This document shows positions 1 through 7,614 of a stretch of 19,995 nucleotides of DNA, in pieces. The stretch comes from JAUIBE01 sp035267185. GTDB lineage: Bacteria; Pseudomonadota; Gammaproteobacteria; Xanthomonadales; SZUA-36. Each line of letters starts with the position of its first letter. The stretch's first letter is position 1. Under the pieces are notes generated by a model. That model searched no databases. It was not told the origin of the DNA and saw nothing but the letters and a program-made list of their open reading frames with translations. The stretch lies in assembly GCA_035267185.1 (NCBI GenBank), contig DATFLY010000094.1, positions 1-19,995 on the forward strand, read 5' to 3'. The translations under genes and the position numbers were made by a program.

Positions 1-182
1 TCCCTGAGTTCAGCAGCCAGTTCGAAATAGTTTCCGGAAAGAAAAAACTCGAGGCCGATTTTATAAAACTCAACTGAATCCCCCAGCGTGTTTACAAGCT
101 CCCGTGCGCGCTCCAGGTCTGAGACATCAAGTGCAAAAATCAGTCGCTCACGGTTGGAAATATCAGGTCGGTGAATGGTCAT
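1..182 (-). CDS. pyrF: Orotidine 5'-phosphate decarboxylase, N-terminal part (cut by window edge)
   Basis: PyrF decarboxylates orotidine 5'-monophosphate to UMP, the last step of de novo pyrimidine synthesis, in the cytoplasm. About 60 codons are visible. After a short leader the translation reads RLIFALDVSDLERARELV and then SVEFYKIGLEFFLSG. This is the family's first beta strand with the substrate-binding Asp (ALDV), followed by the FYKxGLE segment with its Lys. The ATG at 182 lies 3 bases after the stop codon of the upstream hydrolase gene, and a GGAG overlapping the end of that gene sits about 9 bases before it, so the two genes are probably one transcript. The catalytic DxKxxD motif and the C-terminus lie outside the window. 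Identification rests on the N-terminus alone, but that part is highly characteristic. Confidence 0.93.
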   Translation of the reverse strand, partial: MTIHRPDISNRERLIFALDVSDLERARELVNTLGDSVEFYKIGLEFFLSGNYFELAAELR

Positions 183-185
183 CGG

Positions 186-1058
186 TTAAGGCTCCATGAA
201 GAATTGTTCGAGTTCCGGGGCAATGCGTGCTGCTTCGTCCATGTGGAAATGGTGATTGCCTAACACGTCTCTGAAGGTGCCATGTTCAATGGCTGATTGT
301 CGTTGTCCCATTTGTTCGCTGACATGGTCTGCTGTCCAGGGTTGTGCATGAAACGACAATACCGGCGCCTGGATGGCCTCCAGGCATTTGAGGATCTGTA
401 GTTCACTGATCATCACGGGTGAGTCCCAGCGCAGCGCCGGGTCCGTTCGCCATGTGAAATGCGTTCCGTGATCATCGTTTACTTCACGGACTGCCCGTTC
501 ACAAATCATTCGTGCGGCATCCGTCGATATTTCAAGGAAACCACGCTCGCGGGCACGGATCGCAACATCCAGGGAATCGAACTGGCGTAATGGTCTTCGT
601 GGGCGCCGAACCCATTCCAGGCTGTTGCGCATCTGCCGCACAGTATTATTGATGTCGACAGTGAAAGGGCCCAGTCCGTCCAGTAATGCAATTTTTTGCA
701 CCCGCTCTGGCGCTGCTGCGGCAAATGCGCAGGTGACGCCGCCACCCAATGAGTGCCCCAGGAGGTTTACCTGGCTCCATTCCAGTGCATCCAGCAAGGC
801 GTCGAGATCGAAAAGGTATTCACTAAACGTGTAACGCACGCCGGCGGGTCGGTGATCGGAATGACCATGGCCGGGAAAATCGAGTGCATAGAGGTCCAGT
901 GAATCCATGTTCCGGGCCAAAGGATGGAACGAGGACGCATTGTCCAGCCAGCCGTGAAGGCACAGCACCCTTTGTGCATCAGGTCGATCAGCAGGCCAGT
1001 GGAGCAGGGCAACATCGCCCTGGCGGGTGCTCAGTCTGATTTCCTCTGTCTGCCTCAA
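186..1058 (-). CDS. Alpha/beta-fold hydrolase (serine-hydrolase-like), function unknown
   Basis: This is a 290-residue soluble alpha/beta hydrolase, the usual length for the single-domain family. The oxyanion-hole segment LCLHGWLDN is at about 32-40, a DFPGHGHS strand follows at about 60-67, and the nucleophile elbow GHSLGG is at 101-106 with Ser103 as the presumed nucleophile. The catalytic His is expected in the HHFH cluster at 269-272, whose surroundings resemble the SERHL/MhpC-like branch. There is no signal peptide, so it is probably cytoplasmic. The substrate cannot be read from sequence; an esterase or acyl hydrolase is likely. The start is a TTG, supported by AGGAGA 5 bases upstream. 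It lies 84 bases after uvrD and 3 bases before pyrF, so it is probably an operon passenger rather than a nucleotide enzyme. Confidence 0.88.
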   Translation of the reverse strand: MRQTEEIRLSTRQGDVALLHWPADRPDAQRVLCLHGWLDNASSFHPLARNMDSLDLYALDFPGHGHSDHRPAGVRYTFSEYLFDLDALLDALEWSQVNLLGHSLGGGVTCAFAAAAPERVQKIALLDGLGPFTVDINNTVRQMRNSLEWVRRPRRPLRQFDSLDVAIRARERGFLEISTDAARMICERAVREVNDDHGTHFTWRTDPALRWDSPVMISELQILKCLEAIQAPVLSFHAQPWTADHVSEQMGQRQSAIEHGTFRDVLGNHHFHMDEAARIAPELEQFFMEP

Positions 1059-1063
1059 GCCGG

Positions 1064-1069
1064 TCTCCT
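1064..1069 (-). promoter_or_regulatory. Ribosome binding site fixing a TTG start
   Basis: On the minus strand AGGAGA stands 5 bases before a TTG codon at 1058-1056. It is the best Shine-Dalgarno match in the uvrD/hydrolase gap and decides the TTG start of the hydrolase. Confidence 0.7.
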
Positions 1070-1142
1070 GTTGCTAGCAACCCTGATATTGCCTGGACTT
1101 ACGGAATTGTCTGTTGCCAGGGAAACTCATGCAATTTTTGGG

Positions 1143-3335
1143 CTAAAACGATTGCAGATTGGCGTAAGCCAGCACCAGCCACTTGGAGCCTGCCTGGTGG
1201 AAGTTAACCTGGACCCGGGTGTGGTCGCCCTGGCCTTCAAATGCCATGACGGTTCCTTCGCCAAACTTCTTGTGCATCACCGGCTGGCCGAGCTTGAAGG
1301 GCCATTCCTGGTTTGCTACATGGGTTCTTTGTACCCTGGCCTGCGGTCTGCGATTTGCTGAAACGTAAGGGCGTTGAACCGCGATTCGGGGACGAATCTC
1401 CTCGAGCAGCGATTCGGGGATTTCCTCGATAAAACGTGAAGGGCGGCTGAAAGACTCAGAGCCATGCATGCGACGCACTTCGGCATAGGAAAGACAAAGT
1501 TCTTCCCGGGCACGGGTCATTCCCACGTAACACAGGCGACGTTCTTCCTCGAGCCGGCCGCTGGCGTCCTCAATGGAGCGCTGATGCGGAAACAGGCCAT
1601 CTTCCATACCTGCCATGAACACCAGGGGGAACTCGAGGCCCTTGGCCGAATGAAGGGTCATCAGCTGGACGCAGTCATCCCATTCCTCGCCCTGGGTTTC
1701 GCCCGCCTCAAGTGCGGCATGGCTCAGGAATGATTGCAGTTCGGTCAGGCCGGCGTCAGCATCTTCGCCCGGGAGGATGAATCGATCGGCGGCATTAACA
1801 AGTTCCTGCAGGTTCTCTATTCTTGTCTCGCGGCGTTCGCTGGGTTCCTTGTCATAGGCCTTGACCAGTTCGCTGTCGTCGATCACGCCCTGTATCTGGT
1901 TGCCCAGGGTGAAGTCCTCGAGCCGGTCGCGCATGTCGTCGATCAGTTTCATGAATGCCGTGACCATTGTTGCAGCGCGGCTGGCGAGGATGCCCTGGTC
2001 AATGGCCGCTTTAGCGGCCTGCCACATGGGCAGTCCGCTTTCCCTTGCCTGTGCTCGCAGATCAGAGATGGTTTTCTCTCCAATGCCGCGGGTGGGTTTG
2101 TTGATGACGCGCTCGAGCGCTGCATCATCATCAGGATTGTTGACCAGGCGCAGGTAAGCCAGTGCGTCCTTGACCTCCATGCGTTCAAAAAAGCGCTGAC
2201 CACCGTAAACCCGGTAAGGAATGGATTCACGCAGAAGGTACTCCTCAAACAGTCGCGACTGGGCCGTGGTGCGATAAAGGATGGCGGCATCTTCTGCTTT
2301 GCGGCCCGAGTTGATCCACTGCTGGATGCTTTCAATAACGTATCGCGCTTCTTCCTGCTCGTTGTATGCAGAATAAAGGCGGATGGGCCTGCCTTTGATG
2401 CCAGCTGTCCAGAGCTTCTTGCCCATTCGCCCCTGGTTATGTGCGATCAGGGCATTGGCGCCTTCGAGGATGGTTCCGGTAGAACGGTAATTTTGTTCCA
2501 GGCGCACGGTCAGGACGTCCGGAAAGTCCCGCACAAAGTGCTGTACGTTTTCTACTTTTGCGCCGCGCCAGCCGTAAATTGACTGGTCATCATCGCCAAC
2601 GACGAAGACGTTTCCTGTATCGCCCGCCAGCAAACGCAGCCAGGCATACTGAATGGTGTTGGTGTCCTGAAACTCGTCAATCAGCAGGTGACCCAGGCGC
2701 TTTCTGTAGTGAACCAGAAGGTCAGGTTGCTCGAGCCAGAGTTCATGAGCCCGCAACAACAATTCCGCGAAGTCGACCAGCCCACCACGGTGGCAATATT
2801 CCTGGTAGCGCTGGTAAACATGTACCCAGGTGGCAGTGACCGGATGGTCGTTGTGTTCGATGTGTTGTGGGCGCTGCCCTTCGTCCTTGCGCGCGTTGAT
2901 GAACCATTGAGCCTGGCGTGTTGGCCAGTGTGATTCTTCCAAACCTTCATCGCGCATGATGCGTCGGATCAGGCGCTGCTGATCTTCCGAATCCAGAATC
3001 TGGAATGATTCAGGCAGACCCGCTTCTCTCCAGTGCATACGCAACAGGCGATGGGCAATGCCATGGAACGTGCCGATCCACAAAGGGCGCGTGGAAATCT
3101 GCAGGAGATTGCCAGTGCGTTCCCGCATCTCACCGGCCGCCTTGTTGGTGAAAGTGACCGCCATGATGCCCATTGGCGAGACATGTTCAGCCTGTATCAG
3201 CCATGCGATTCGATGCACCAGGACACGTGTTTTGCCACTGCCGGCACCAGCCAGCACCAGGGCATGGCCGGGTGGGGCAGTGACGGCTTCGCGCTGAGCG
3301 TCGTTTAATTCATTGAGCAGGTGGGAAACATCCAT
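1143..3335 (-). CDS. uvrD: DNA helicase II, UvrD
   Basis: This is a superfamily 1A 3'-5' DNA helicase that displaces the incised strand in nucleotide excision repair and the nicked strand in mismatch repair, and also clears replication forks. At 730 residues it is close to the enterobacterial protein (720), and its opening MDVSHLLNELNDAQREAV is nearly the same. Motif I (Walker A) AGAGSGKT is at 29-36, motif Ia VTFTNKAA at about 60-67, motif II DEFQDTN at 220-226, motif III GDDDQSIYGWRGA at 247-259, motif IV LEQNYRST at 279-286, then TLHSAKGLEF (motif V) and YVGMTRARE (motif VI). The C-terminal WPFKLGQPVMHKKFGEG segment matches the Tudor-like UvrD tail, which argues against Rep or PcrA. Its ATG shares one base with the purD stop (TGATG) and has no evident Shine-Dalgarno sequence, so it probably depends on coupling to purD. 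Confidence 0.97.
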   Translation of the reverse strand: MDVSHLLNELNDAQREAVTAPPGHALVLAGAGSGKTRVLVHRIAWLIQAEHVSPMGIMAVTFTNKAAGEMRERTGNLLQISTRPLWIGTFHGIAHRLLRMHWREAGLPESFQILDSEDQQRLIRRIMRDEGLEESHWPTRQAQWFINARKDEGQRPQHIEHNDHPVTATWVHVYQRYQEYCHRGGLVDFAELLLRAHELWLEQPDLLVHYRKRLGHLLIDEFQDTNTIQYAWLRLLAGDTGNVFVVGDDDQSIYGWRGAKVENVQHFVRDFPDVLTVRLEQNYRSTGTILEGANALIAHNQGRMGKKLWTAGIKGRPIRLYSAYNEQEEARYVIESIQQWINSGRKAEDAAILYRTTAQSRLFEEYLLRESIPYRVYGGQRFFERMEVKDALAYLRLVNNPDDDAALERVINKPTRGIGEKTISDLRAQARESGLPMWQAAKAAIDQGILASRAATMVTAFMKLIDDMRDRLEDFTLGNQIQGVIDDSELVKAYDKEPSERRETRIENLQELVNAADRFILPGEDADAGLTELQSFLSHAALEAGETQGEEWDDCVQLMTLHSAKGLEFPLVFMAGMEDGLFPHQRSIEDASGRLEEERRLCYVGMTRAREELCLSYAEVRRMHGSESFSRPSRFIEEIPESLLEEIRPRIAVQRPYVSANRRPQARVQRTHVANQEWPFKLGQPVMHKKFGEGTVMAFEGQGDHTRVQVNFHQAGSKWLVLAYANLQSF

Positions 3336-4642
3336 CAGGTTGGTGAGCCGTTGTTCCTGTTCGATTCCCTTTCAATGGCCCGGTAGCCAATGTCGCTACG
3401 CGTGAAGGCGCCGTCCCAGCTGATCTGGCTGCATCCTTCATAGGCGCTTTGTTGAGCGTTGCTGACGCTGTCGCCCAGCGCGCAAACACATAGCACCCTG
3501 CCGCCATTGGTGACCATGGCATTTTCGGTTAATGCTGTGCCGGCATGAAAGACTTTGCGATCAGCACCCGGGTCATCATCCAGGCCGGTAATCACATGGC
3601 CCTTTTCGTATGAGCCCGGATAGCCTTCGGCTGCCATGACAACGCCGAGAGCCGGACGAGAATCCCATTGTGGCTTTTCACGATCGAGTGTTCCCTCAAG
3701 GGCAGAAAGGCAAAGCGCCACCAGGTCTGATTGCAATCTCATCATCACCGGCTGAGTTTCCGGGTCGCCGAAACGAACATTGAATTCCAGTACTTTGGGC
3801 TGGCCGGTTTTCGAGATCATCAGGCCGGCATATAAGAAGCCGGTGAATGGATGTCCTTCGGCCTGCATGCCATCAATAACCGGCTGGATGACCTCATTCA
3901 TGACGCGATGATGCAGCGCCTGATCAATGACTGGTGCAGGCGAGTAGGCGCCCATACCGCCAGTGTTTGGGCCTGTATCTCCGTCACCAACCGCCTTGTG
4001 ATCCTGGGAGGTTGCCAGTGGCAGGGCATGTGTGCCGTCAGCCATGACGATGAAGCTGGCCTCTTCTCCTTCGAGGAACTCCTCGATCACAACCTGGTGA
4101 CCCGCTTTACCAAACGCTCCGCCACCCAGCATATCGATGACAGCCGCCTCGGCCTGGTCAACATTGGTGGCAATAATCACACCCTTGCCCGCCGCCAGGC
4201 CATCAGCCTTGACCACGATGGGTGCGCCCAGCTTGTGAATGAACGCAACGGCATCGTCGATGTTGTGGAAGGTGCCATATGCCGCCGTTGGGATGCCATG
4301 ACGAGACATAAAATCCTTGGCCCACGCTTTTGAGCCCTCGAGCCTGGCTGCATCTGCAGAGGGACCAAAGCACGGTAGCCCGGCTTCGGAAAAGGAGTCG
4401 ACGATTCCGGCAGCCAGTGGATCTTCCGGGCCGACAATGGTCAGGTCGATGCCGCGTTCGGTTGCGAAACTGATCAGGCCACTGATGTCATCGGCCCTGA
4501 TGGCAACATTCTCAACAGCAGGTTCTTCATTGGTGCCGGCATTTCCGGGTGCAACGAAAACGCGGTCGACCATTGGCGATTGTGCAGCCTTCCAGGCCAG
4601 CGCATGCTCGCGGCCGCCGCTTCCAATAACCAGTACTTTCAT
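3335..4642 (-). CDS. purD: Phosphoribosylamine-glycine ligase (GAR synthetase)
   Basis: PurD joins 5-phosphoribosylamine to glycine using ATP, the second step of purine synthesis. It is a 435-residue ATP-grasp enzyme of normal family length. The N-terminal domain opens MKVLVIGSGGREHALAWK and continues with an APGNAGT loop. The ATP-grasp core has VVKADGLAAGKGV at about 147-159, EEFLEGEEASF at about 187-197, the GGMGAYSPAP segment at about 228-237, and the metal-binding LEFNVRFGDPETQP at about 291-304. All family signatures are intact. It lies 46 bases downstream of purH and overlaps uvrD by one base, in the fis-purH-purD order common in gammaproteobacteria. No strong Shine-Dalgarno sequence precedes the ATG, so it probably relies on read-through from purH. 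Confidence 0.97.
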   Translation of the reverse strand: MKVLVIGSGGREHALAWKAAQSPMVDRVFVAPGNAGTNEEPAVENVAIRADDISGLISFATERGIDLTIVGPEDPLAAGIVDSFSEAGLPCFGPSADAARLEGSKAWAKDFMSRHGIPTAAYGTFHNIDDAVAFIHKLGAPIVVKADGLAAGKGVIIATNVDQAEAAVIDMLGGGAFGKAGHQVVIEEFLEGEEASFIVMADGTHALPLATSQDHKAVGDGDTGPNTGGMGAYSPAPVIDQALHHRVMNEVIQPVIDGMQAEGHPFTGFLYAGLMISKTGQPKVLEFNVRFGDPETQPVMMRLQSDLVALCLSALEGTLDREKPQWDSRPALGVVMAAEGYPGSYEKGHVITGLDDDPGADRKVFHAGTALTENAMVTNGGRVLCVCALGDSVSNAQQSAYEGCSQISWDGAFTRSDIGYRAIERESNRNNGSPT

Positions 4643-4688
4643 TTCGCGTTCATCAAGTTTCTATTTGCTAATCATTCTTAAAATCGAT

Positions 4689-6293
4689 TTAGTGCCTGAA
4701 ATGTCGGATGCCGGTAAAAACCATGGTCATGTCATGCTCATCTGCGGCGGCAATCACCTCGTCATCCCGCATTGAACCACCCGGCTGGATGATGGAAGCA
4801 ACCCCGGATTTTGACGCGGTATCAATGCTGTCCCTGAAGGGGAAGAATGCGTCCGAAGCCATGGCGCTGCCCTGCAAAGATAAGCCGGCATCTTGCGCCT
4901 TCCAGGCAGCAATGCGGGAGGAGTCTACCCGGCTCATCTGGCCGGCCCCGACGCCCAGCGACTGGTTGTCTTTTGCATAAACAATGGCATTGGACTTGAC
5001 CATTTTTGCGACCCTCCAGGCAAACAGCAGGTCTGTCCATTCATCCTGGGTCGGTTGTCGCTTGCTGACCACCCGGCAGTCTTCGCGGGAGACCACCACA
5101 TCATCCCCTTGCTGAACCAGTACACCACCGCTGATACAGCGTATGTCCAGCTCAGAATCAGTGTCTGCAATGGGCAGCTCGAGTACCCTCAGGTTTTTCT
5201 TCTCGGATATGTGTGCAAGCGCTTCGGATGAATACCCGGGCGCGATCATGATCTCTACAAACTGACGTTGCACAATGGTACGGGCCGTTTCTCCATCAAC
5301 CGGAATGTTAAAGGCAATCACGCCACCAAACGCTGAAGTCGGGTCGGTGGCATAAGCGCGCTCATAAGCGGCCAGACCATCCGCCGCGCAGGCAACGCCG
5401 CAGGGATTGGCATGTTTGACGATGACGCAAGCGGGTGTCACAAACTGGCGCACACATCGCCAGGCCGCATCGGCGTCTGCGATGTTGTTGAACGACAGTG
5501 GCTTGCCCTGGTGTTGAGCCAGGGAAGTGAGTGAACCGGGCACGGCACCTGGCGCACGATACCATGCAGCCTGTTGGTGAGGATTCTCTCCGTAACGAAG
5601 GTCATCCATCTTTTCATGGCTGATGTTGATCTGGCCAGGAAACGTTCCCGATTCGCCATTTGGCTGGTGTGAAGAAAGCCAGTTGCTGATTGCATCATCG
5701 TATCGGGCCACCCGGTTGAATGCGGTGACAGCAAGCTCATGACGCATCGATTCAGGCAGCGTAGCCCCATACTGTTCCAGGGCCTCGATGACTGCCTGGT
5801 ACTGATCCGGTGATGTCACCGTGGCAACGGAGTTGAAGTTCTTGGCCGCTGAACGAAGCATGGCCGGACCACCGATGTCTATATTTTCAATCGCTTCTTC
5901 GAAAGAACATTCGGGATTGGATGTCACTTTCTCAAACGGGTAAAGATTCAGAACCAGCATGTCGATTCGCTGAATCTCCTGCTCGCGCATCACTTCTTCG
6001 TCTTCACCCTCGCGTCCCAGCAAGCCGCCATGAATTTTCGGGTGAAGGGTTTTTACACGGCCATCCATGATCTCCGGGGAGCCGGTATGTTCAGACACAT
6101 CAGTGACATCGAGACCGGCATCCCGCAGTGTGCTGGCCGTGCCGCCGGTGCTCAGCAATGAATAACCATGACCATGAAGCTGACGGGCAAAGTCAATGAT
6201 TCCGGTTTTGTCTGAGACGCTGATCAGCGCCAGGCGGCTGGTGGGGTTACCAGCCTGCCTCTCTATCTCGTCAGAGCCCCCGGTGCTTGCCAT
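4689..6293 (-). CDS. purH: Bifunctional AICAR transformylase / IMP cyclohydrolase
   Basis: PurH carries out the last two steps of IMP synthesis: formyl transfer from 10-formyl-THF to AICAR, then ring closure. It has 534 residues, the usual length. The N-terminal MGS-like cyclohydrolase domain is seen as ALISVSDKTGI, LLSTGGTASTL and VKTLHPKIHGGLLGR. The transformylase domain follows, with DLRYGENPHQQAAWY, the catalytic KHANPCGVA (Lys-His pair), DPTSAFGGVIAFN and the near-terminal SDAFFPFRDSID. The protein ends FTGIRHFRH, as expected for the family. The ATG lies 23 bases inside the fis gene, and no other plausible start exists before the conserved RLALISVSDK. There is no good Shine-Dalgarno sequence, so translation is probably coupled to fis. 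Confidence 0.97.
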   Translation of the reverse strand: MASTGGSDEIERQAGNPTSRLALISVSDKTGIIDFARQLHGHGYSLLSTGGTASTLRDAGLDVTDVSEHTGSPEIMDGRVKTLHPKIHGGLLGREGEDEEVMREQEIQRIDMLVLNLYPFEKVTSNPECSFEEAIENIDIGGPAMLRSAAKNFNSVATVTSPDQYQAVIEALEQYGATLPESMRHELAVTAFNRVARYDDAISNWLSSHQPNGESGTFPGQINISHEKMDDLRYGENPHQQAAWYRAPGAVPGSLTSLAQHQGKPLSFNNIADADAAWRCVRQFVTPACVIVKHANPCGVACAADGLAAYERAYATDPTSAFGGVIAFNIPVDGETARTIVQRQFVEIMIAPGYSSEALAHISEKKNLRVLELPIADTDSELDIRCISGGVLVQQGDDVVVSREDCRVVSKRQPTQDEWTDLLFAWRVAKMVKSNAIVYAKDNQSLGVGAGQMSRVDSSRIAAWKAQDAGLSLQGSAMASDAFFPFRDSIDTASKSGVASIIQPGGSMRDDEVIAAADEHDMTMVFTGIRHFRH

Positions 6294-6639
6294 TTGTCAG
6301 CGGGATATCGTATCGAAGCAATTTGGCGCGCAGCGTGTTTCGGGTTATGCCGAGAATTCGTGCAGCACGTGATTGGTTGTGACCGGTAAAACGCAGTACT
6401 TCCTCCAGCAGGGGAGGTTCGACCTCTGACAAAAGAATCTGGTAAAGGTCTTCAGCCTGAGAATCGCCCATATCTTCAAGATAATTCCGGATGGAATTCC
6501 GGACGGTTTCCCGGAGTGTGGGTGGCGCAGATTTTTGTGTTGCTGATCTGCCGTTGGCCTTGCTTGTGACTGGCGTTGTATGTGTTGTTTCGTGACTTGC
6601 GGCTTGAGCTGGCATCGTATTCAGTTCTTGGACTCTCAT
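6271..6639 (-). CDS. fis: Fis-family nucleoid-associated DNA-binding protein
   Basis: Fis is a homodimeric DNA-bending nucleoid protein that activates rRNA promoters and assists DNA inversion and phage excision systems. The Fis core spans about residues 40-113. PPTLRETVRNSIRNYLEDM corresponds to the first helices and EVEPPLLEEVLRFTGHNQSR to the dimer core. The C-terminal helix-turn-helix is RAARILGITRNTLRAKL at 91-107. At 122 residues it is longer than the 98-residue enterobacterial protein. The extra length is a Thr/Ser/Ala-rich N-terminus of about 39 residues and a short basic tail after the recognition helix. A shorter start at Met9 is possible, since neither ATG has a strong Shine-Dalgarno sequence. 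It overlaps purH by 23 bases. A dusB gene, the usual upstream partner of fis, is absent here. Confidence 0.92.
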   Translation of the reverse strand: MRVQELNTMPAQAASHETTHTTPVTSKANGRSATQKSAPPTLRETVRNSIRNYLEDMGDSQAEDLYQILLSEVEPPLLEEVLRFTGHNQSRAARILGITRNTLRAKLLRYDIPLTNGKHRGL

Positions 6640-6764
6640 AGCCAGAATCTTGTCCTGGTCTTAGTATCGTAAATTGGATTTGGTGGGATTCCCTGCCCCG
6701 ATTCCGGTTCATGCGCCGGAACCTCTAACCCTACCACAGAAATTCCGGATCTGTCTGTCGGGAT
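6640..6764. other. fis leader / intergenic region with an inverted repeat
   Basis: This 125-base gap between the DUF3426 gene and fis has no coding potential I trust. It contains the inverted repeat TTCCGG / CCGGAA at 6702-6707 and 6716-6721 (8-base loop), and another CCGGAAT-type word at about 6741-6748. No T-run follows on the minus strand, so it is not a convincing intrinsic terminator; it may be a regulatory palindrome in the fis promoter region. I found no clear sigma-70 promoter. Confidence 0.3.
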
Positions 6765-7589
6765 TCAGAGGAATTTCATTTCGAACCCAAATGCGTGCTT
6801 GCCGGGGTCGAGCAGCTCCATGATGACGGGTAAATACGCACCCGGGGGCATGCCATCTTCGATGCTGGAGCCTGCAGGAAGATACTGCTCCGGGGGGAAG
6901 ATGCGTGATGCCAGGGGCTGGTTTTGAGTGTCATAGAGGGTGATCAGTAAATCCGGAAATGCCTGCTTGCGGTCGGCCCTGTTGACGATGGTTGCGTTCA
7001 GGACAAGCGTTTCATCAAGGGTTGGGTGGCTGTGCATTTCGCTGCTTGCCAGGTGCAGGAGATCCAGGGCACGAAACGCTTCCTCGGGCGGTGCGTCTAT
7101 TGCACCGATACTTTCCAGAGTCGCATGCACCGAGGCATTGGCCATGAGTTTGTCACCGCTGACAAAAAACAGGTTAAGCGCTGTCACAATCACCATGACA
7201 GCGGCGGCAGCACCCCATACCTTGTTCTCACCAGCACCGGATTCTGGTTTCTGTGCGAAACCAGCGGTGCGCAGCAACTCGAATTCCTCTTCATCAGAGA
7301 CATCAGAGACATCAGAGACTTCAGAGACTTCAGAGACTTCAGAGACTTCAGAGACTTCAGAAGTTTGCGCCCCGCTCTCTTTTTCAGCGCTTCCCAGAAC
7401 CGGCAATTGGCGTGAATCTTTGGTTGCTGAGGCGGGCTCCTCATCAGGTTCAGGCCTGTGGTCGAACAGATTCTGAAGCGCGTTGCTGACTTTATTGCAG
7501 CTGCCACACCGGTACAGGCCATTGCCCTGTGCCAGCATGGATGCGTCAAGAGTGTGGACTGTCTTGCAGCCAGGGCAACGAGTGAACAA
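6765..7589 (-). CDS. Zinc-ribbon (MJ0042) and DUF3426 membrane protein
   Basis: This 274-residue protein has an N-terminal MJ0042-type zinc ribbon with Cys5, Cys8, Cys28 and Cys31 (CPGC...CGSC). A linker with Ser-Glu-Val/Ser-Asp-Val tandem repeats covers about residues 77-99. One transmembrane helix (VWGAAAAVMVIVTALNLFFV, about 124-143) and a DUF3426 domain (about 150-274) follow. The predicted topology is a cytoplasmic zinc ribbon with DUF3426 in the periplasm. Function is unknown; in pseudomonads such a gene sits in the same prmA-dusB-fis neighbourhood, so its position before fis is conserved context. The start is a TTG: an in-frame TAG lies seven codons upstream with no other usable start between, and GAGGA stands 9 bases before the TTG. 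It begins 25 bases after the stop of the DUF4124 gene and is probably in its transcript. Confidence 0.88.
   Translation of the reverse strand: MFTRCPGCKTVHTLDASMLAQGNGLYRCGSCNKVSNALQNLFDHRPEPDEEPASATKDSRQLPVLGSAEKESGAQTSEVSEVSEVSEVSEVSDVSDVSDEEEFELLRTAGFAQKPESGAGENKVWGAAAAVMVIVTALNLFFVSGDKLMANASVHATLESIGAIDAPPEEAFRALDLLHLASSEMHSHPTLDETLVLNATIVNRADRKQAFPDLLITLYDTQNQPLASRIFPPEQYLPAGSSIEDGMPPGAYLPVIMELLDPGKHAFGFEMKFL
7294..7365 (-). repeat. Tandem 9-bp repeat in the DUF3426 gene
   Basis: On the plus strand TCAGAGACA occurs twice (7294-7311), TCAGAGACT five times (7312-7356), and a degenerate TCAGAAGTT ends the array (7357-7365). The unit is 9 bp, so copy-number change keeps the reading frame and only alters the length of the Ser-Glu/Asp-Val linker between the zinc ribbon and the membrane helix. 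The near-identity of the units points to recent expansion by slipped replication. Confidence 0.95.
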
Positions 7590-7598
7590 GTGGAAGAG

Positions 7599-7603
7599 TC
7601 CTC
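7599..7603 (-). promoter_or_regulatory. Ribosome binding site for a TTG start
   Basis: On the minus strand GAGGA lies 9 bases before the TTG at 7589-7587. An in-frame TAG at 7610-7608 rules out any earlier start for the DUF3426 gene. Confidence 0.65.
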
Positions 7604-7614
7604 GGCGCTATGGT

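Noticed and set aside
1734..2582. Long open frame (282 codons) on the plus strand opposite uvrD
   Set aside because: It is antisense to a fully conserved UvrD helicase core, has no recognisable protein features and no Shine-Dalgarno support. Other long antisense frames opposite purD, purH and the mtoX-like gene are rejected for the same reason.
7294..7365. 9-bp repeats considered as a CRISPR or binding-site iteron array
   Set aside because: The units are contiguous without spacers and encode an in-frame linker in a well-supported gene; a coding tandem repeat is the simplest reading.
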